Shown: positions 29,565 to 37,791 of the stretch, in pieces
Layout: every line of letters starts with the position of its first letter
How positions within the stretch are numbered: position 1 is the stretch's first letter
NCBI GenBank assembly: GCA_001940925.1
Contig: MSGZ01000041.1
Location: 1-64,000, forward strand
DNA: 64,000 nt
Direction of reading: 5' to 3'
From: Ruminococcus sp. Phil11
GTDB taxonomy: Bacteria > Bacillota > Clostridia > Oscillospirales > Ruminococcaceae
Program-made: the position numbers and the translations under genes
The notes under the pieces: model-generated
The model's database searches: none
The model's input: the letters and a program-made list of their open reading frames with translations, nothing else
What the model was told of the DNA's origin: nothing

Positions 29565-29593
29565 ATTATACTCCAATTTGTAAGAAATGTCAA
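29565..29593 (-). promoter_or_regulatory. Promoter of the V-ATPase operon
   Basis: Perfect TTGACA (29588-29593), 17-nt spacer and perfect TATAAT (29565-29570) on the minus strand, giving a 5' leader of about 160 nt. The 29396-29793 intergenic stretch otherwise holds only this and the upstream region of the divergent sigma factor gene. Confidence 0.92.
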
Positions 29594-29793
29594 GGGAATC
29601 GCTGCTTTTTTATGAGCCAAAAATACTGCATGTCTGCGGCTTTTTTTTGGAGGATATCCGTTCGCCGCACCTAGATTTGCATTCTGCCGCCGGATATGAT
29701 AAAATGAAGCAAAAAGCTGTAAGATTTTTCTGTTTCGCGGCACTAATATACGGATTTGCAAATCTGACATTAAAAGCACGGAGGTGAACGCGT

Positions 29794-30300
29794 TTGGATG
29801 TATTCGGGGAGATCTACAGGCAGTATGCGGCAGATGTCCGCCGGTTTCTGTACCGGCTGACCGGCTGCGACAGTCAGCTGGCTGAGGAGCTGACGCAGGA
29901 AACATTCTATCAGGCGTTCCTTTCATTCGGAAAATTCCGCGGCACATGTCAGATGCGCACATGGCTCTGTTCGATCGCAAAGCATGTATATGCGCGGTTT
30001 ATCCGGAATGAAGCAAAGCAGCGGGCACTCGCGGAACACGCTGTTCCCGCACCCGGACAGTCTCTGCCGGAGCAGACGGAGCAGAAGGAAATGCTGCGCG
30101 CCGTCCGGCAGATCATTGCAGAAATGGACGAAAAAACACGAACCGTTGCGGAATACCGCCTGTTCTCGGAGCTGAGCTATGCGGAGATCGCAAAGCTCAT
30201 GCAAATACGCGAAGGCACGGCTATGGTTATTTTCAGCCGTGCCAAGGCGAAGATCCGCAAGCTGTTGAAGGAGGAATACGGCTATGAAATATCAGTGTGA
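29794..30300 (+). CDS. ECF-type RNA polymerase sigma factor
   Basis: 168 residues. Sigma70 region 2 ('RQYAADVRRFLYRLTGCDSQLAEELTQETF', shown here only in part as 'EELTQETFYQAF') and region 4 ('FSELSYAEIAKLMQIREG') are both present. The start is TTG at 29794, with GGAGGTG upstream. The 3' end overlaps the next gene by 17 nt, a typical sigma/anti-sigma pair. Confidence 0.93.
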   Translation: MDVFGEIYRQYAADVRRFLYRLTGCDSQLAEELTQETFYQAFLSFGKFRGTCQMRTWLCSIAKHVYARFIRNEAKQRALAEHAVPAPGQSLPEQTEQKEMLRAVRQIIAEMDEKTRTVAEYRLFSELSYAEIAKLMQIREGTAMVIFSRAKAKIRKLLKEEYGYEISV

Positions 30301-31150
30301 CATGATCCGCGACCTGATGCCGCTCTGCGCGGACGGCGAAGCAACGGAAGCGAGCCGGCAGGCGGTCAGGGAGCACATCGGAACCTGCGTGGAATGTGCA
30401 CGGTGCTGGTCGGAGGTTCAGCAGGGCCTTGACCTTGATGCGAAGGTGCCCTCGCCGAAGGAAAAGGACTTTGTCAAGGCGGCGAAGCGGTACAGAAGAA
30501 AGTGGCTGCTTCGGATGCTGGCGGTGTTTTTCTGCGGCTTTCTTGTGACATGGAGCGTGTATCAGATTTACATCGGCAGCCCGTATTATCACGGGCGTTC
30601 GACTGCGGACGGCGCGATCAGGGAAGCACTTTCCGGCGGGAACGGCAAACGGCTGCTGAGCAGAACGGTCGCATACGACCTCATCAATCAGTACGATACA
30701 CCGGACGGCTCTGGCTCCATTTATTTTGTCAGATATCAAACCTACAGTACAAATGCAATGGATCTGATCACAGCCGTCAACGTAACACAGAATCAGAACG
30801 GACTGTATGTCGGAAAAGTCAATCAGGATCAGAGCATATTCACCGGTGACCGCTGGGACAAAAAAATGTTTCTACAAAACATAAACGGCACAACCGCATT
30901 CGGCGTCACATCGCTTACCGGGTTACCGGTCACGCAGCTCCGGCTGACCGTCTCCGGCAAAGAACAGCTGATTCAGGCTGATTCTGAAAAAAATATCATC
31001 TCTTTCTTCTGCGATGTCCCCATGAACACCCACGATATCACCGGCGAAGCTCTGGACAAAGACGGGAACGTCCTGCTCCGTCTGAAAACTGCGGCCGAAC
31101 TCGGCTATGAAATCACCGATGCCCTTTGGATATGGGATCATGTTTCATAA
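30284..31150 (+). CDS. Membrane anti-sigma factor with zinc-finger domain
   Basis: 288 residues. The N-terminal zf-HC2 domain has His31, Cys35 and Cys38 ('HIGTCVECARCW') and binds the sigma factor. A single TM (about 79-97) is followed by an extracytoplasmic domain of about 190 residues I do not recognise, presumably the signal-sensing part. It should sequester the sigma factor encoded by the overlapping upstream gene. Confidence 0.88.
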   Translation: MKYQCDMIRDLMPLCADGEATEASRQAVREHIGTCVECARCWSEVQQGLDLDAKVPSPKEKDFVKAAKRYRRKWLLRMLAVFFCGFLVTWSVYQIYIGSPYYHGRSTADGAIREALSGGNGKRLLSRTVAYDLINQYDTPDGSGSIYFVRYQTYSTNAMDLITAVNVTQNQNGLYVGKVNQDQSIFTGDRWDKKMFLQNINGTTAFGVTSLTGLPVTQLRLTVSGKEQLIQADSEKNIISFFCDVPMNTHDITGEALDKDGNVLLRLKTAAELGYEITDALWIWDHVS

Positions 31151-31157
31151 AAACAGC

Positions 31158-31193
31158 ACGGGCACTGACCGTTCAAAGTCAGTGCCCGTTTTG
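31158..31193 (+). terminator. Terminator of the sigma/anti-sigma operon
   Basis: 12-bp perfect stem ACGGGCACTGAC (31158-31169) and GTCAGTGCCCGT (31178-31189), then T4. A second hairpin based on AATGGGTGC/GCACCCATT follows at 31234-31266. Confidence 0.88.
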
Positions 31194-31273
31194 TCCGGCG
31201 CGTGCCGCAGCATAAAGCATAACCGGATAAAGAATGGGTGCCGATTGTTACATCAGCACCCATTTTGTAATTC

Positions 31274-31358
31274 ATAACGGGATTCCAAAGGGACAGCGTC
31301 CCTTTGGCGGGAGTTTGAGGGCGGAGCCCTCATTTCGGATACATCGCGAAGCGATACC
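31274..31358 (+). repeat. Short modular palindromic repeat, copy 1
   Basis: GGGATTCC, then hairpin CCAAAGGGAC-agc-GTCCCTTTGG, then GGGAGTTTG, hairpin AGGGCGGAGCCCT, and GGATACATCGCGAAGCGAT. The same order of modules recurs at 37577, 38868, 39013 and 43812. It lies 3' of the GH5 gene. Confidence 0.75.
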
Positions 31359-31360
31359 TC

Positions 31361-33190
31361 TTACTGCCCGCGGTTCTTGGTGGCCTCGTTCATCGCATCC
31401 ATGATCTTCGGATACTGGATCTGGAGCGTGCCGCGGTTCAGCAGACCGAACTGCTCGCCCTCGCCGCTGAACAGGTTGTTATCCCACCAGACGCACGGGA
31501 TACCGTAAGAATCCGCAAGCTCCAGATAGCATTTCACCCATGCCGCACGCTGATCCTCATTGTTTCTGTTCATTGCGCCGAACTCATCAATGATGACCGG
31601 AACGCCGTTGTTCAGGAACTTGCCCTTCAGGTTGTTGAACATCTCGATCAGCTCGCCCTTGTCGGTCGCCTCATTGAAGGTGCTGACCTGCGTACCGTCA
31701 TTCGCAAGCGCGAATTTATACGGTCTGTATGCATGGATCTCCGCCATGATGTGATCGTCATTCGGGATCTGGTAGGCCGCAAGGTTCTGTGCATCCGGGC
31801 TGGCCGAATAAGTCGGCATCAGGACGAAGCGCTTTGCATTGTTGCCGCCGGACTTTCGGATCGTGCTCAGTGCCGCGGCATTCAGCTTGTTGACGCAGTT
31901 CAGGGCATCCTGGCAGTCTGCGCTGTTCGTGTCGATCCACCACTCATGCTGCTGATTTCCGACCAGACGCGGCTCGTTGAGCGTCTCGAAGATCAGGTGA
32001 TTGTCGTAGTTCTCGAAGCGGTCAGCGACCTGCGACCACACGGAGGTCACGAACTTCTCGGACTGCTGATAGTGCGCGGAATCCGGATAGAAATACGGGA
32101 AGTCCGGATAATGATGCGTTTTGGTGTTGTAGTCATAATCCGTGTTGTCATGGTGGATGTTCAGGATGCAGTACATATCGTTGTCGATGACATAATTGAC
32201 GACCTGCTGCACGCGGTTCATCCAGTCATTGCTGATCTGGTAGTTCGCATCCATTTTGGCACCCCAGGAAACCGGGATGCGGACGGTATTGAAGCCCGCC
32301 GCCTTGACCGCGTCGATCATTGCCTTGGTCGTGTTCGGGTTGCCCCAGCTTGTTTCATAGGTAGATGCAGACTGCATTGTCTTGGAGTAATAGCCCTGCG
32401 AATCGAGCGTATTGCCGAGGTTCCATCCGAGCTTGATGTGCTTGACGAACTCCATGGCCGTCTCATCGTTGTTCTGCACCTGCGGATTCAGGGAACCGTC
32501 CAGAATGCCGCGCTTCAGCAGTGTCAGGTCGATCGCATTGAGCTGCTTGCTGGCGTCCAGATCGGCATTTGCGGCGGATTCGATCGCTTTTTCCTGCGTC
32601 AGATAATTGACAAGGTCCGTGACATCATCCTTGTCAACGCTCTTGCTGAGATCGACGTCGCCCTTGCGGGTGACCATGCCGATATCCGGATCGTTGCTTG
32701 TGCCGCCCTCAACACAGGCACCGACCGCATTCAGCGTGAAGAAGTCCAGAGACTCGCCCTCCTCGCCCCAGCACTGGATCTGGAACTTTGCCGGCATCGT
32801 GTACTCCTCGCTGACCGGGAAGCTCACGACAGCCTGCGCGGACGGCGTCTGCATCCAGAGGCCGTCGGAATACCAGTCGTATTCGCCGCAGCCCGGTGCG
32901 TAGTAGCCGAACGCCGGCATGGTCGGCAGGCTCTTGGAGGTATCGACGGAAATGTCGATCCAGATCTCCTTGACGACAGCACCCGCAGGCACGCCGAGTT
33001 CGCTGGTACTGAATTCAACAGGCGTACCGCGCTCGACCTTCTTGCCGTCGGTTTCCAGGACATAGTCGCAGGCGTCTATGTCCTTCGGTGCCGGTGCAGC
33101 AGCCGAGCCGGGCATCGCAGCGACCTGCGAGAGCAGCATGACGGCAGCCGTCACCGTTCCGCCGAAGCGGAAAAATTTGTTGTGTTTCAT
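31361..33190 (-). CDS. Cellulosomal GH5 endoglucanase with internal dockerin
   Basis: 609 residues: signal peptide (1-31, 'PGSAAA'), an N-terminal beta-rich binding-like module (about 35-160) resembling modules of the dockerin protein at 13588, a type I dockerin (about 176-235), and a GH5 catalytic domain (about 245-600). 'GWNLGNTLDS' at 255-264 is the GH5 subfamily 4 style opening. The acid/base is Glu406 in 'TLNEPR' and the nucleophile Glu536 in 'VIIDEFGA'. It should cleave beta-1,4-glucan, possibly xyloglucan, outside the cell on a cohesin scaffold. The dockerin is unusual in lying between the accessory and catalytic domains rather than at the C-terminus. Confidence 0.94.
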   Translation of the reverse strand: MKHNKFFRFGGTVTAAVMLLSQVAAMPGSAAAPAPKDIDACDYVLETDGKKVERGTPVEFSTSELGVPAGAVVKEIWIDISVDTSKSLPTMPAFGYYAPGCGEYDWYSDGLWMQTPSAQAVVSFPVSEEYTMPAKFQIQCWGEEGESLDFFTLNAVGACVEGGTSNDPDIGMVTRKGDVDLSKSVDKDDVTDLVNYLTQEKAIESAANADLDASKQLNAIDLTLLKRGILDGSLNPQVQNNDETAMEFVKHIKLGWNLGNTLDSQGYYSKTMQSASTYETSWGNPNTTKAMIDAVKAAGFNTVRIPVSWGAKMDANYQISNDWMNRVQQVVNYVIDNDMYCILNIHHDNTDYDYNTKTHHYPDFPYFYPDSAHYQQSEKFVTSVWSQVADRFENYDNHLIFETLNEPRLVGNQQHEWWIDTNSADCQDALNCVNKLNAAALSTIRKSGGNNAKRFVLMPTYSASPDAQNLAAYQIPNDDHIMAEIHAYRPYKFALANDGTQVSTFNEATDKGELIEMFNNLKGKFLNNGVPVIIDEFGAMNRNNEDQRAAWVKCYLELADSYGIPCVWWDNNLFSGEGEQFGLLNRGTLQIQYPKIMDAMNEATKNRGQ

Positions 33191-33251
33191 ACGAATTTAC
33201 CCCCTCGTAAGATTGAAACATGTTCGGACAATTTCGGCATCATCCGATCAT

Positions 33252-33280
33252 ATTATAGCATACATCTTTATGGGAGTAAA
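33252..33280 (-). promoter_or_regulatory. Promoter of the GH5 gene
   Basis: TTTACT (33275-33280), 17-nt spacer, TATAAT (33252-33257) on the minus strand. Confidence 0.7.
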
Positions 33281-33385
33281 TACACAAAATCAGCCCGGTT
33301 ATGTCCGATTATCATCATTTGCGCCGCAATAATTCAACTATTGCGATTGTTCACGTTTTGTTCATATTCTATTTACGAAATCCGG

Positions 33386-33415
33386 TTCACTCCCCGCTGC
33401 GGGATTTGTTATAAT
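33386..33415 (+). promoter_or_regulatory. Promoter of the CPBP-like/tadA pair
   Basis: TTCACT (33386-33391), 18-nt spacer and TATAAT (33410-33415), followed by AGGAGG before the ATG at 33450. Confidence 0.6.
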
Positions 33416-33449
33416 TAGTAGATAAACCGTGTAAAAAGGAGGTGCCTGC

Positions 33450-34478
33450 ATGGGAAACGAGCGCATTGACGTCACGGAAGATTTCGAGTACGACTCGGAA
33501 AACGAACAGTATAATCAGGATTACCGGCACTGGCGCCGCCACACCCGGGAACCGTTTGTCTTTCATTTCAGCGACAACAGCCGCGAGCATGTGTATGTCG
33601 AGGGTGCACCGCCTGTCAGCCTGGACGCCGCGCTCGCGGAGCGGCAGGCACTCATGCACTGCAGCACGATGCTCGGTGCGGCACTGCTGATCTTCCTGCT
33701 CTCGGAGGTGCTCGGCAGCCAGTGGGCGGTCACAGGCGTGCGCATCCTCTGCCTCGTCCTCAAATACGGCCTTCCGACGCTCATTCTGACCAAGCTGTGC
33801 AAGCTCCCGCAGCCGGTGTTCGCGCCCGCCTCGCTTGGCGCGATCCCGGAAATGATCGCCGCCGTCGGCGCGGGCATGATGATCGCCGCCGTTTATTCCA
33901 CGGCCGCGATCGGCACCAGCGTGCAGACCTCGCAGCGGCTGTTTGCTTATAAGGACATTGCCGCAATCGGTACATACGGCGTATTTGATACGCTGGCGGT
34001 CTCGGTGCTCGCAGAGCTGTTCTTCCGCGGCTCGCTGCTTCCGCTGCTCCGGCAGTTCGGAGACCCCTTTGCAGTGCTCGTCACGGCACTGATCGGCTTT
34101 CTCTGTCCGAATGAGCTCCCGGAGCGCATCTGCGAGCTGCTGATCGGACTGGCCGCCGGTTATCTGCTGATCCGCTCCGGCTCGATCATCAAGTGCGCCG
34201 CGCTGCGGATCGTGTATTCCGCGCTGAAATACGCGCGGCTCGGTCTGGTATACGCCTCGGAGGAGATCCGGCTCTGGCAGTATATCATCATTCTGCTCGG
34301 CATCGGCACGGTGCTGATCCTGTTCTTCGTCCATTTCCGGCGGACAAAGCTGATGCTGCAGAACCGAAAGACCTTCCTGCCGATGAAAAAGAAGCTTTAC
34401 TATCTGACGCAGTCCGTTCCGATGCTGCCGTGGCTGGCGGCCTCGCTGCTGCTGATGCTGCTGAACCTGCTGCAGTGA
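33450..34478 (+). CDS. CPBP-family-like multispanning membrane protein (degenerate Abi motif)
   Basis: 342 residues: a 65-residue polar N-terminus, then about seven membrane helices. 'AELFFRGSLLPLL' followed by 'VLVTALIGFL' resembles motifs 1 and 2 of CPBP (Abi/Rce1-like) intramembrane proteases. The first Glu of the EExxxR motif is Ala here and the His of the second motif is missing ('FLCPNE'), so proteolytic activity is doubtful. It is upstream of tadA by 26 nt. A function in envelope processes is a guess. Confidence 0.6.
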   Translation: MGNERIDVTEDFEYDSENEQYNQDYRHWRRHTREPFVFHFSDNSREHVYVEGAPPVSLDAALAERQALMHCSTMLGAALLIFLLSEVLGSQWAVTGVRILCLVLKYGLPTLILTKLCKLPQPVFAPASLGAIPEMIAAVGAGMMIAAVYSTAAIGTSVQTSQRLFAYKDIAAIGTYGVFDTLAVSVLAELFFRGSLLPLLRQFGDPFAVLVTALIGFLCPNELPERICELLIGLAAGYLLIRSGSIIKCAALRIVYSALKYARLGLVYASEEIRLWQYIIILLGIGTVLILFFVHFRRTKLMLQNRKTFLPMKKKLYYLTQSVPMLPWLAASLLLMLLNLLQ

Positions 34479-34504
34479 ACGCTGCGTCCCGAAACGGTGA
34501 TACG

Positions 34505-34969
34505 ATGTTTTCAGACGATTTTGCCTATATGCGGGCCGCGATCGCGCTTGCGGAGGAGGCCGCCGCCGCCGGTGAGATCCCGGTCGGTGCCGTGGTCGTG
34601 GACCGGGAGACCGGCGAGATCCTCGGCCGGGGACGCAACCGCCGCGAACAGGACCATTCCCCGACCGCCCACGCCGAGATCCTCGCGATCGAGGAGGCCG
34701 CAAAAAAGCGCGGATCATGGCGGCTTTCCGGCTGCAATCTCTATGTCACGCTGGAGCCCTGCCCGATGTGCAGCGGCGCGATCATCAATGCGCGCATCGA
34801 CCGCGTGATCTTCGGCGCCTACGACGAAAAGGCCGGTGCGGTCGTTTCCGTGCAGCAGATGTTCTCGCTGCCGTACAACCATAAGCCGCGCTTCACGGCG
34901 GGGCTGCTGGAGGAGCCCTGCGCAGCTGTTTTACAGGCGTTTTTTGCCGGTTTGCGCGGCAAATTGTAA
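34505..34969 (+). CDS. tadA: tRNA-specific adenosine deaminase
   Basis: 154 residues from the ATG at 34505; the longer frame starting at 34193 overlaps the CPBP-like gene and is not needed. Zinc ligands and catalytic Glu are in 'TAHAEI' and 'EPCPMCSGA'. TadA converts A34 to inosine in tRNA-Arg(ACG). The ribosome site is weak, suggesting coupling to the upstream gene. Confidence 0.95.
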   Translation: MFSDDFAYMRAAIALAEEAAAAGEIPVGAVVVDRETGEILGRGRNRREQDHSPTAHAEILAIEEAAKKRGSWRLSGCNLYVTLEPCPMCSGAIINARIDRVIFGAYDEKAGAVVSVQQMFSLPYNHKPRFTAGLLEEPCAAVLQAFFAGLRGKL

Positions 34970-35070
34970 AAAACAGTATTAAATACGCAAGGTTGTTTTG
35001 TATACAATCACGAAGCAAACCTGTAAAATTTGCCCCGGAATATCCATTCTGTCAAATTTTATGAACACGC

Positions 35071-35099
35071 TTGCATTTCTACCCTTTGTGTGATATAAT
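35071..35099 (+). promoter_or_regulatory. Promoter of the epimerase gene
   Basis: TTGCAT (35071-35076), 17-nt spacer, TATAAT (35094-35099). Confidence 0.75.
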
Positions 35100-35184
35100 A
35101 ATAGTGAATCAATGTGTCCGGAATCAATGTATCAATTTCATGCCTCGGGGCATGGGCATCCCATTACAGAAAGGACTGATTGTT

Positions 35185-36132
35185 ATGGCAACCATTCTCG
35201 TTACCGGCGGCTGCGGCCTGCTCGGAGATCATATCTGTTCCGGCCTGCTGAAAAAGGGCAATACCGTCATCGCGGCGGATACCAAGCAGAGCGATTACAA
35301 CACCGGAAAAGAAAATTTCATCTACCGGGAAGCCGGCGCGCAGAACCAGAATGCTTACGGGGATATCTTCGACGAGTTCCAGATCGACTACGTCGTGCAT
35401 CTCGCCTGTACGGTTGACAACGATCTCGGTCCGATCATTGAGAAGCCGCAGGTCGAGGAAAGTGCTGCCTACGATAAGTTCATCTACAAAATGGCAGTCG
35501 CAAAGAATATCAAGAAGTTCATTCTGCTCAGCACCACGCAGGTCTACAAGCAGCCCGAAAACCGTGAGCCCGTGCGTGAGGACGAACCCGTCAAGCCGAT
35601 CTCCAATTACGGCAAAATGAAGGCCAATGCAGAGGTCGCCTTTGCAAATGACGTCCGCGGCACAAAGACCATGGTCTGCTGCGTCATCCGCACGCCGATG
35701 GTCTATTCGCTGAATTTCACGGACAACCTGATGTCGCGCATCACCGATCCGAAGGATCATTCGGTATTCGTGTTCCGTACCGGCGAATACGGCTACCACA
35801 TGTGCTGCATCCACAACATCTCCGATTTCATCATCGGATTCCTGCGGCAGGCGGACAGCCCGAGCTACACGGGCATCTACAATGTCGCGGACAGCTCCCT
35901 TGTCATGGCGTCCGAGATCATCACCTTCATGAAGGAAAACCACCGTCTGGGCCCCGTGCTCCAGAAGAGCAGCTTTGCCGTCAGCCTGAAGGCAAAGGTG
36001 TTCGGTGATCCGGAACAGAAAACGAATTACCGCTTCCTCGATGTCCTGACCATTGACAAGAACTTCATGTATGATACCACCAAGGCTTCGCGCCTCTGCC
36101 CGTTCCGGTGGAATATCAAAAACACGAAGTAA
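35185..36132 (+). CDS. NAD(P)-dependent epimerase/dehydratase (extended SDR)
   Basis: 315 residues from the ATG at 35185 with AAAGGA upstream. The nucleotide-binding 'TGGCGLLG' at 6-13 and the catalytic YxxxK in 'SNYGKMKA' mark an extended short-chain dehydrogenase of the sugar-nucleotide epimerase type. The substrate is unknown. It has its own promoter and terminator, so it is a single-gene unit. Confidence 0.88.
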   Translation: MATILVTGGCGLLGDHICSGLLKKGNTVIAADTKQSDYNTGKENFIYREAGAQNQNAYGDIFDEFQIDYVVHLACTVDNDLGPIIEKPQVEESAAYDKFIYKMAVAKNIKKFILLSTTQVYKQPENREPVREDEPVKPISNYGKMKANAEVAFANDVRGTKTMVCCVIRTPMVYSLNFTDNLMSRITDPKDHSVFVFRTGEYGYHMCCIHNISDFIIGFLRQADSPSYTGIYNVADSSLVMASEIITFMKENHRLGPVLQKSSFAVSLKAKVFGDPEQKTNYRFLDVLTIDKNFMYDTTKASRLCPFRWNIKNTK

Positions 36133-36146
36133 CCAAACCGCAGATC

Positions 36147-36183
36147 AAGCAAGCGGCGGTTTCATGCTGCCGCTTGCTTTATT
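36147..36183 (+). terminator. Terminator of the epimerase gene
   Basis: 11-bp stem AAGCAAGCGGC (36147-36157) with GCCGCTTGCTT (36169-36179), followed by TTATT. Confidence 0.8.
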
Positions 36184-36230
36184 GTGTATAAAGCCAAACC
36201 AAAAAATCAAAACCAGAAAGGAAACCGAAT

Positions 36231-37571
36231 ATGATCCAGCCGATTCTCGACCGTGATTTTGTTCCTGCGGTGTATTTCAACCGCGATTTTCTTGCGAAAG
36301 CAACCAGACCGTTTTCAATCGCCGTGGAGCGTGAGGACGGACTTGTTTACCGCCGTGACACCAAACTCGGCGATAACAAAGAGGAAAACTGCCGTTATGC
36401 GGAACGTCTCATCAAAACGATCCTCTGGTGTGCAGGCGGCTGGAAGGTCATGCTCGCAGGCGATCACGATGTGTTCGAGTACATCCGCGACGCATACACA
36501 AAGGAAGGACTGCGTGCATTTGATGTCGATTTCTGGAGCACGACCTACGAGCGTGATTTCGAGGTCGAGGAGCGCGATTTCGCCGATATGCCGGAGAACA
36601 AGGTGCGTCCGCTGCCGATCGGCAGAAACCTGAACGGCTGCCGCGTCGGCTTTGACGCAGGCGGGTCGGATATGAAGGTCGCTGCGGTCGTCAACGGCGA
36701 AACGGTCTGGGCAGAGGAAATTGTCTGGCTGCCGAAGCTCGCAGAGGATATTGCTTATCATCACGAGCATATCAAGGCAGCGATCCTGAAAGCAGCAGAG
36801 CACATGCCGGGATTTGATGCGGTCGGCGTCAGCACGGCGGGCGTTCTGGTCGCGAACCGCGCCATGGTCTCGCACCTGTTCCTCAAGGTACCGAAGGATA
36901 CGCAGGGTGAAGCCTGCAAGAATGTGTATGTCGATGTGCTTGAGGAGCTCGGCGTGCCGTATGCCGTTGCCAATGACGGCGACGTCGCTGCACTGGCGGC
37001 ATCCATGGCCATGGACGTCAACGGCGTGCTCGGCATTGCAATGGGTACTTCCGAGGCGGGCGGCTATATCGACACCGAGGGACATGTCACCGGCTGGCAC
37101 AATGAGCTTGCGTTCGTCCCGGTTGACTACAATCCGGATTCGCCGGTCGATGAGTGGTCGGGCGATTACGGCTGCGGCGTCAAGTATTTCTCGCAGGATG
37201 CGGTCATCCGTCTCGCACCGAAGGCCGGCATCGAGCTGGACGAGAGCCTGACGCTCGCAGAAAAGCTGAAGGCCGTCCAGAAGATCCTCGAAACGGGTCA
37301 CGAGGGTGCAAAGGATATCTTCCGCACGATCGGCACGTATTTCGGCTATGCGATCGCAAATTACGCGGACTTCTACGACATCCGCTATCTGCAGATCTCC
37401 GGCCGCGTGACGTCCGGCTTGGGCGGTGATCTCATCATCGAAAAGGCAAAGGAAGTCCTCGAACAGGAGTTCCCGGAGCTGTTCAAAAAGATCGAGTTCA
37501 TTCTCCCGGACGAAATGGACAGACGCGTCGGTCAGGCGGTTGCGGCAGCATCGCTCCCGGCAGCGAAATAA
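36231..37571 (+). CDS. ROK-family sugar kinase-like protein with N-terminal extension
   Basis: 446 residues. After an N-terminal region of about 135 residues without a recognised domain comes a ROK/ASKHA fold: 'VGFDAGGSDMKVAAVVNG' (phosphate 1), 'AVGVSTAGVLV', 'VANDGDVAA' with the catalytic-base Asp, and 'GIAMGTSEAGGYI'. ROK proteins phosphorylate glucose, GlcNAc or ManNAc. The typical ROK zinc motif (CxCGxxGC) is not obvious; 'DYGCGVKYF' is all that is seen. Its neighbour is nagA, which suggests amino-sugar use. The start has AAAGGAAA upstream. Confidence 0.82.
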   Translation: MIQPILDRDFVPAVYFNRDFLAKATRPFSIAVEREDGLVYRRDTKLGDNKEENCRYAERLIKTILWCAGGWKVMLAGDHDVFEYIRDAYTKEGLRAFDVDFWSTTYERDFEVEERDFADMPENKVRPLPIGRNLNGCRVGFDAGGSDMKVAAVVNGETVWAEEIVWLPKLAEDIAYHHEHIKAAILKAAEHMPGFDAVGVSTAGVLVANRAMVSHLFLKVPKDTQGEACKNVYVDVLEELGVPYAVANDGDVAALAASMAMDVNGVLGIAMGTSEAGGYIDTEGHVTGWHNELAFVPVDYNPDSPVDEWSGDYGCGVKYFSQDAVIRLAPKAGIELDESLTLAEKLKAVQKILETGHEGAKDIFRTIGTYFGYAIANYADFYDIRYLQISGRVTSGLGGDLIIEKAKEVLEQEFPELFKKIEFILPDEMDRRVGQAVAAASLPAAK

Positions 37572-37576
37572 GCGGT

Positions 37577-37680
37577 ATCGCTCCGCGATGATTGATAATG
37601 GGCTCCGCCCAAACCCGCCAAAGGGACATACGTCTGAAAGCCGCAGCCCTTTGGAATCCCGTTTTGATATAGAATACGAT
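37577..37680 (-). repeat. Short modular palindromic repeat, copy 2 (inverted)
   Basis: Read on the minus strand: GGGATTCC, CCAAAGGG...CCCTTTGG with a longer loop, GGGTTTG, GGGCGGAGCCC, then ATCGCGGAGCGAT. It fills most of the 220-nt gap before nagA. Confidence 0.75.
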
Positions 37681-37791
37681 GTGCCGGACAGATAAGAAGG
37701 GGCTTCCTGTATGTTTCCGGCAAAATATAAAAGCGGCACACGGAATCTCCGGCTATGGGGATATCGAACCGCTTTCAGAAAGGCGATAGAT

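Noticed and set aside
31733..33418. 561-codon frame antisense to the GH5 gene
   Set aside because: Covers the coding strand of a well-supported cellulase and lacks start signals.
34193..34504. Longer tadA start at 34193
   Set aside because: It overlaps the end of the CPBP-like gene in another frame, and TadA homology starts at 34505.
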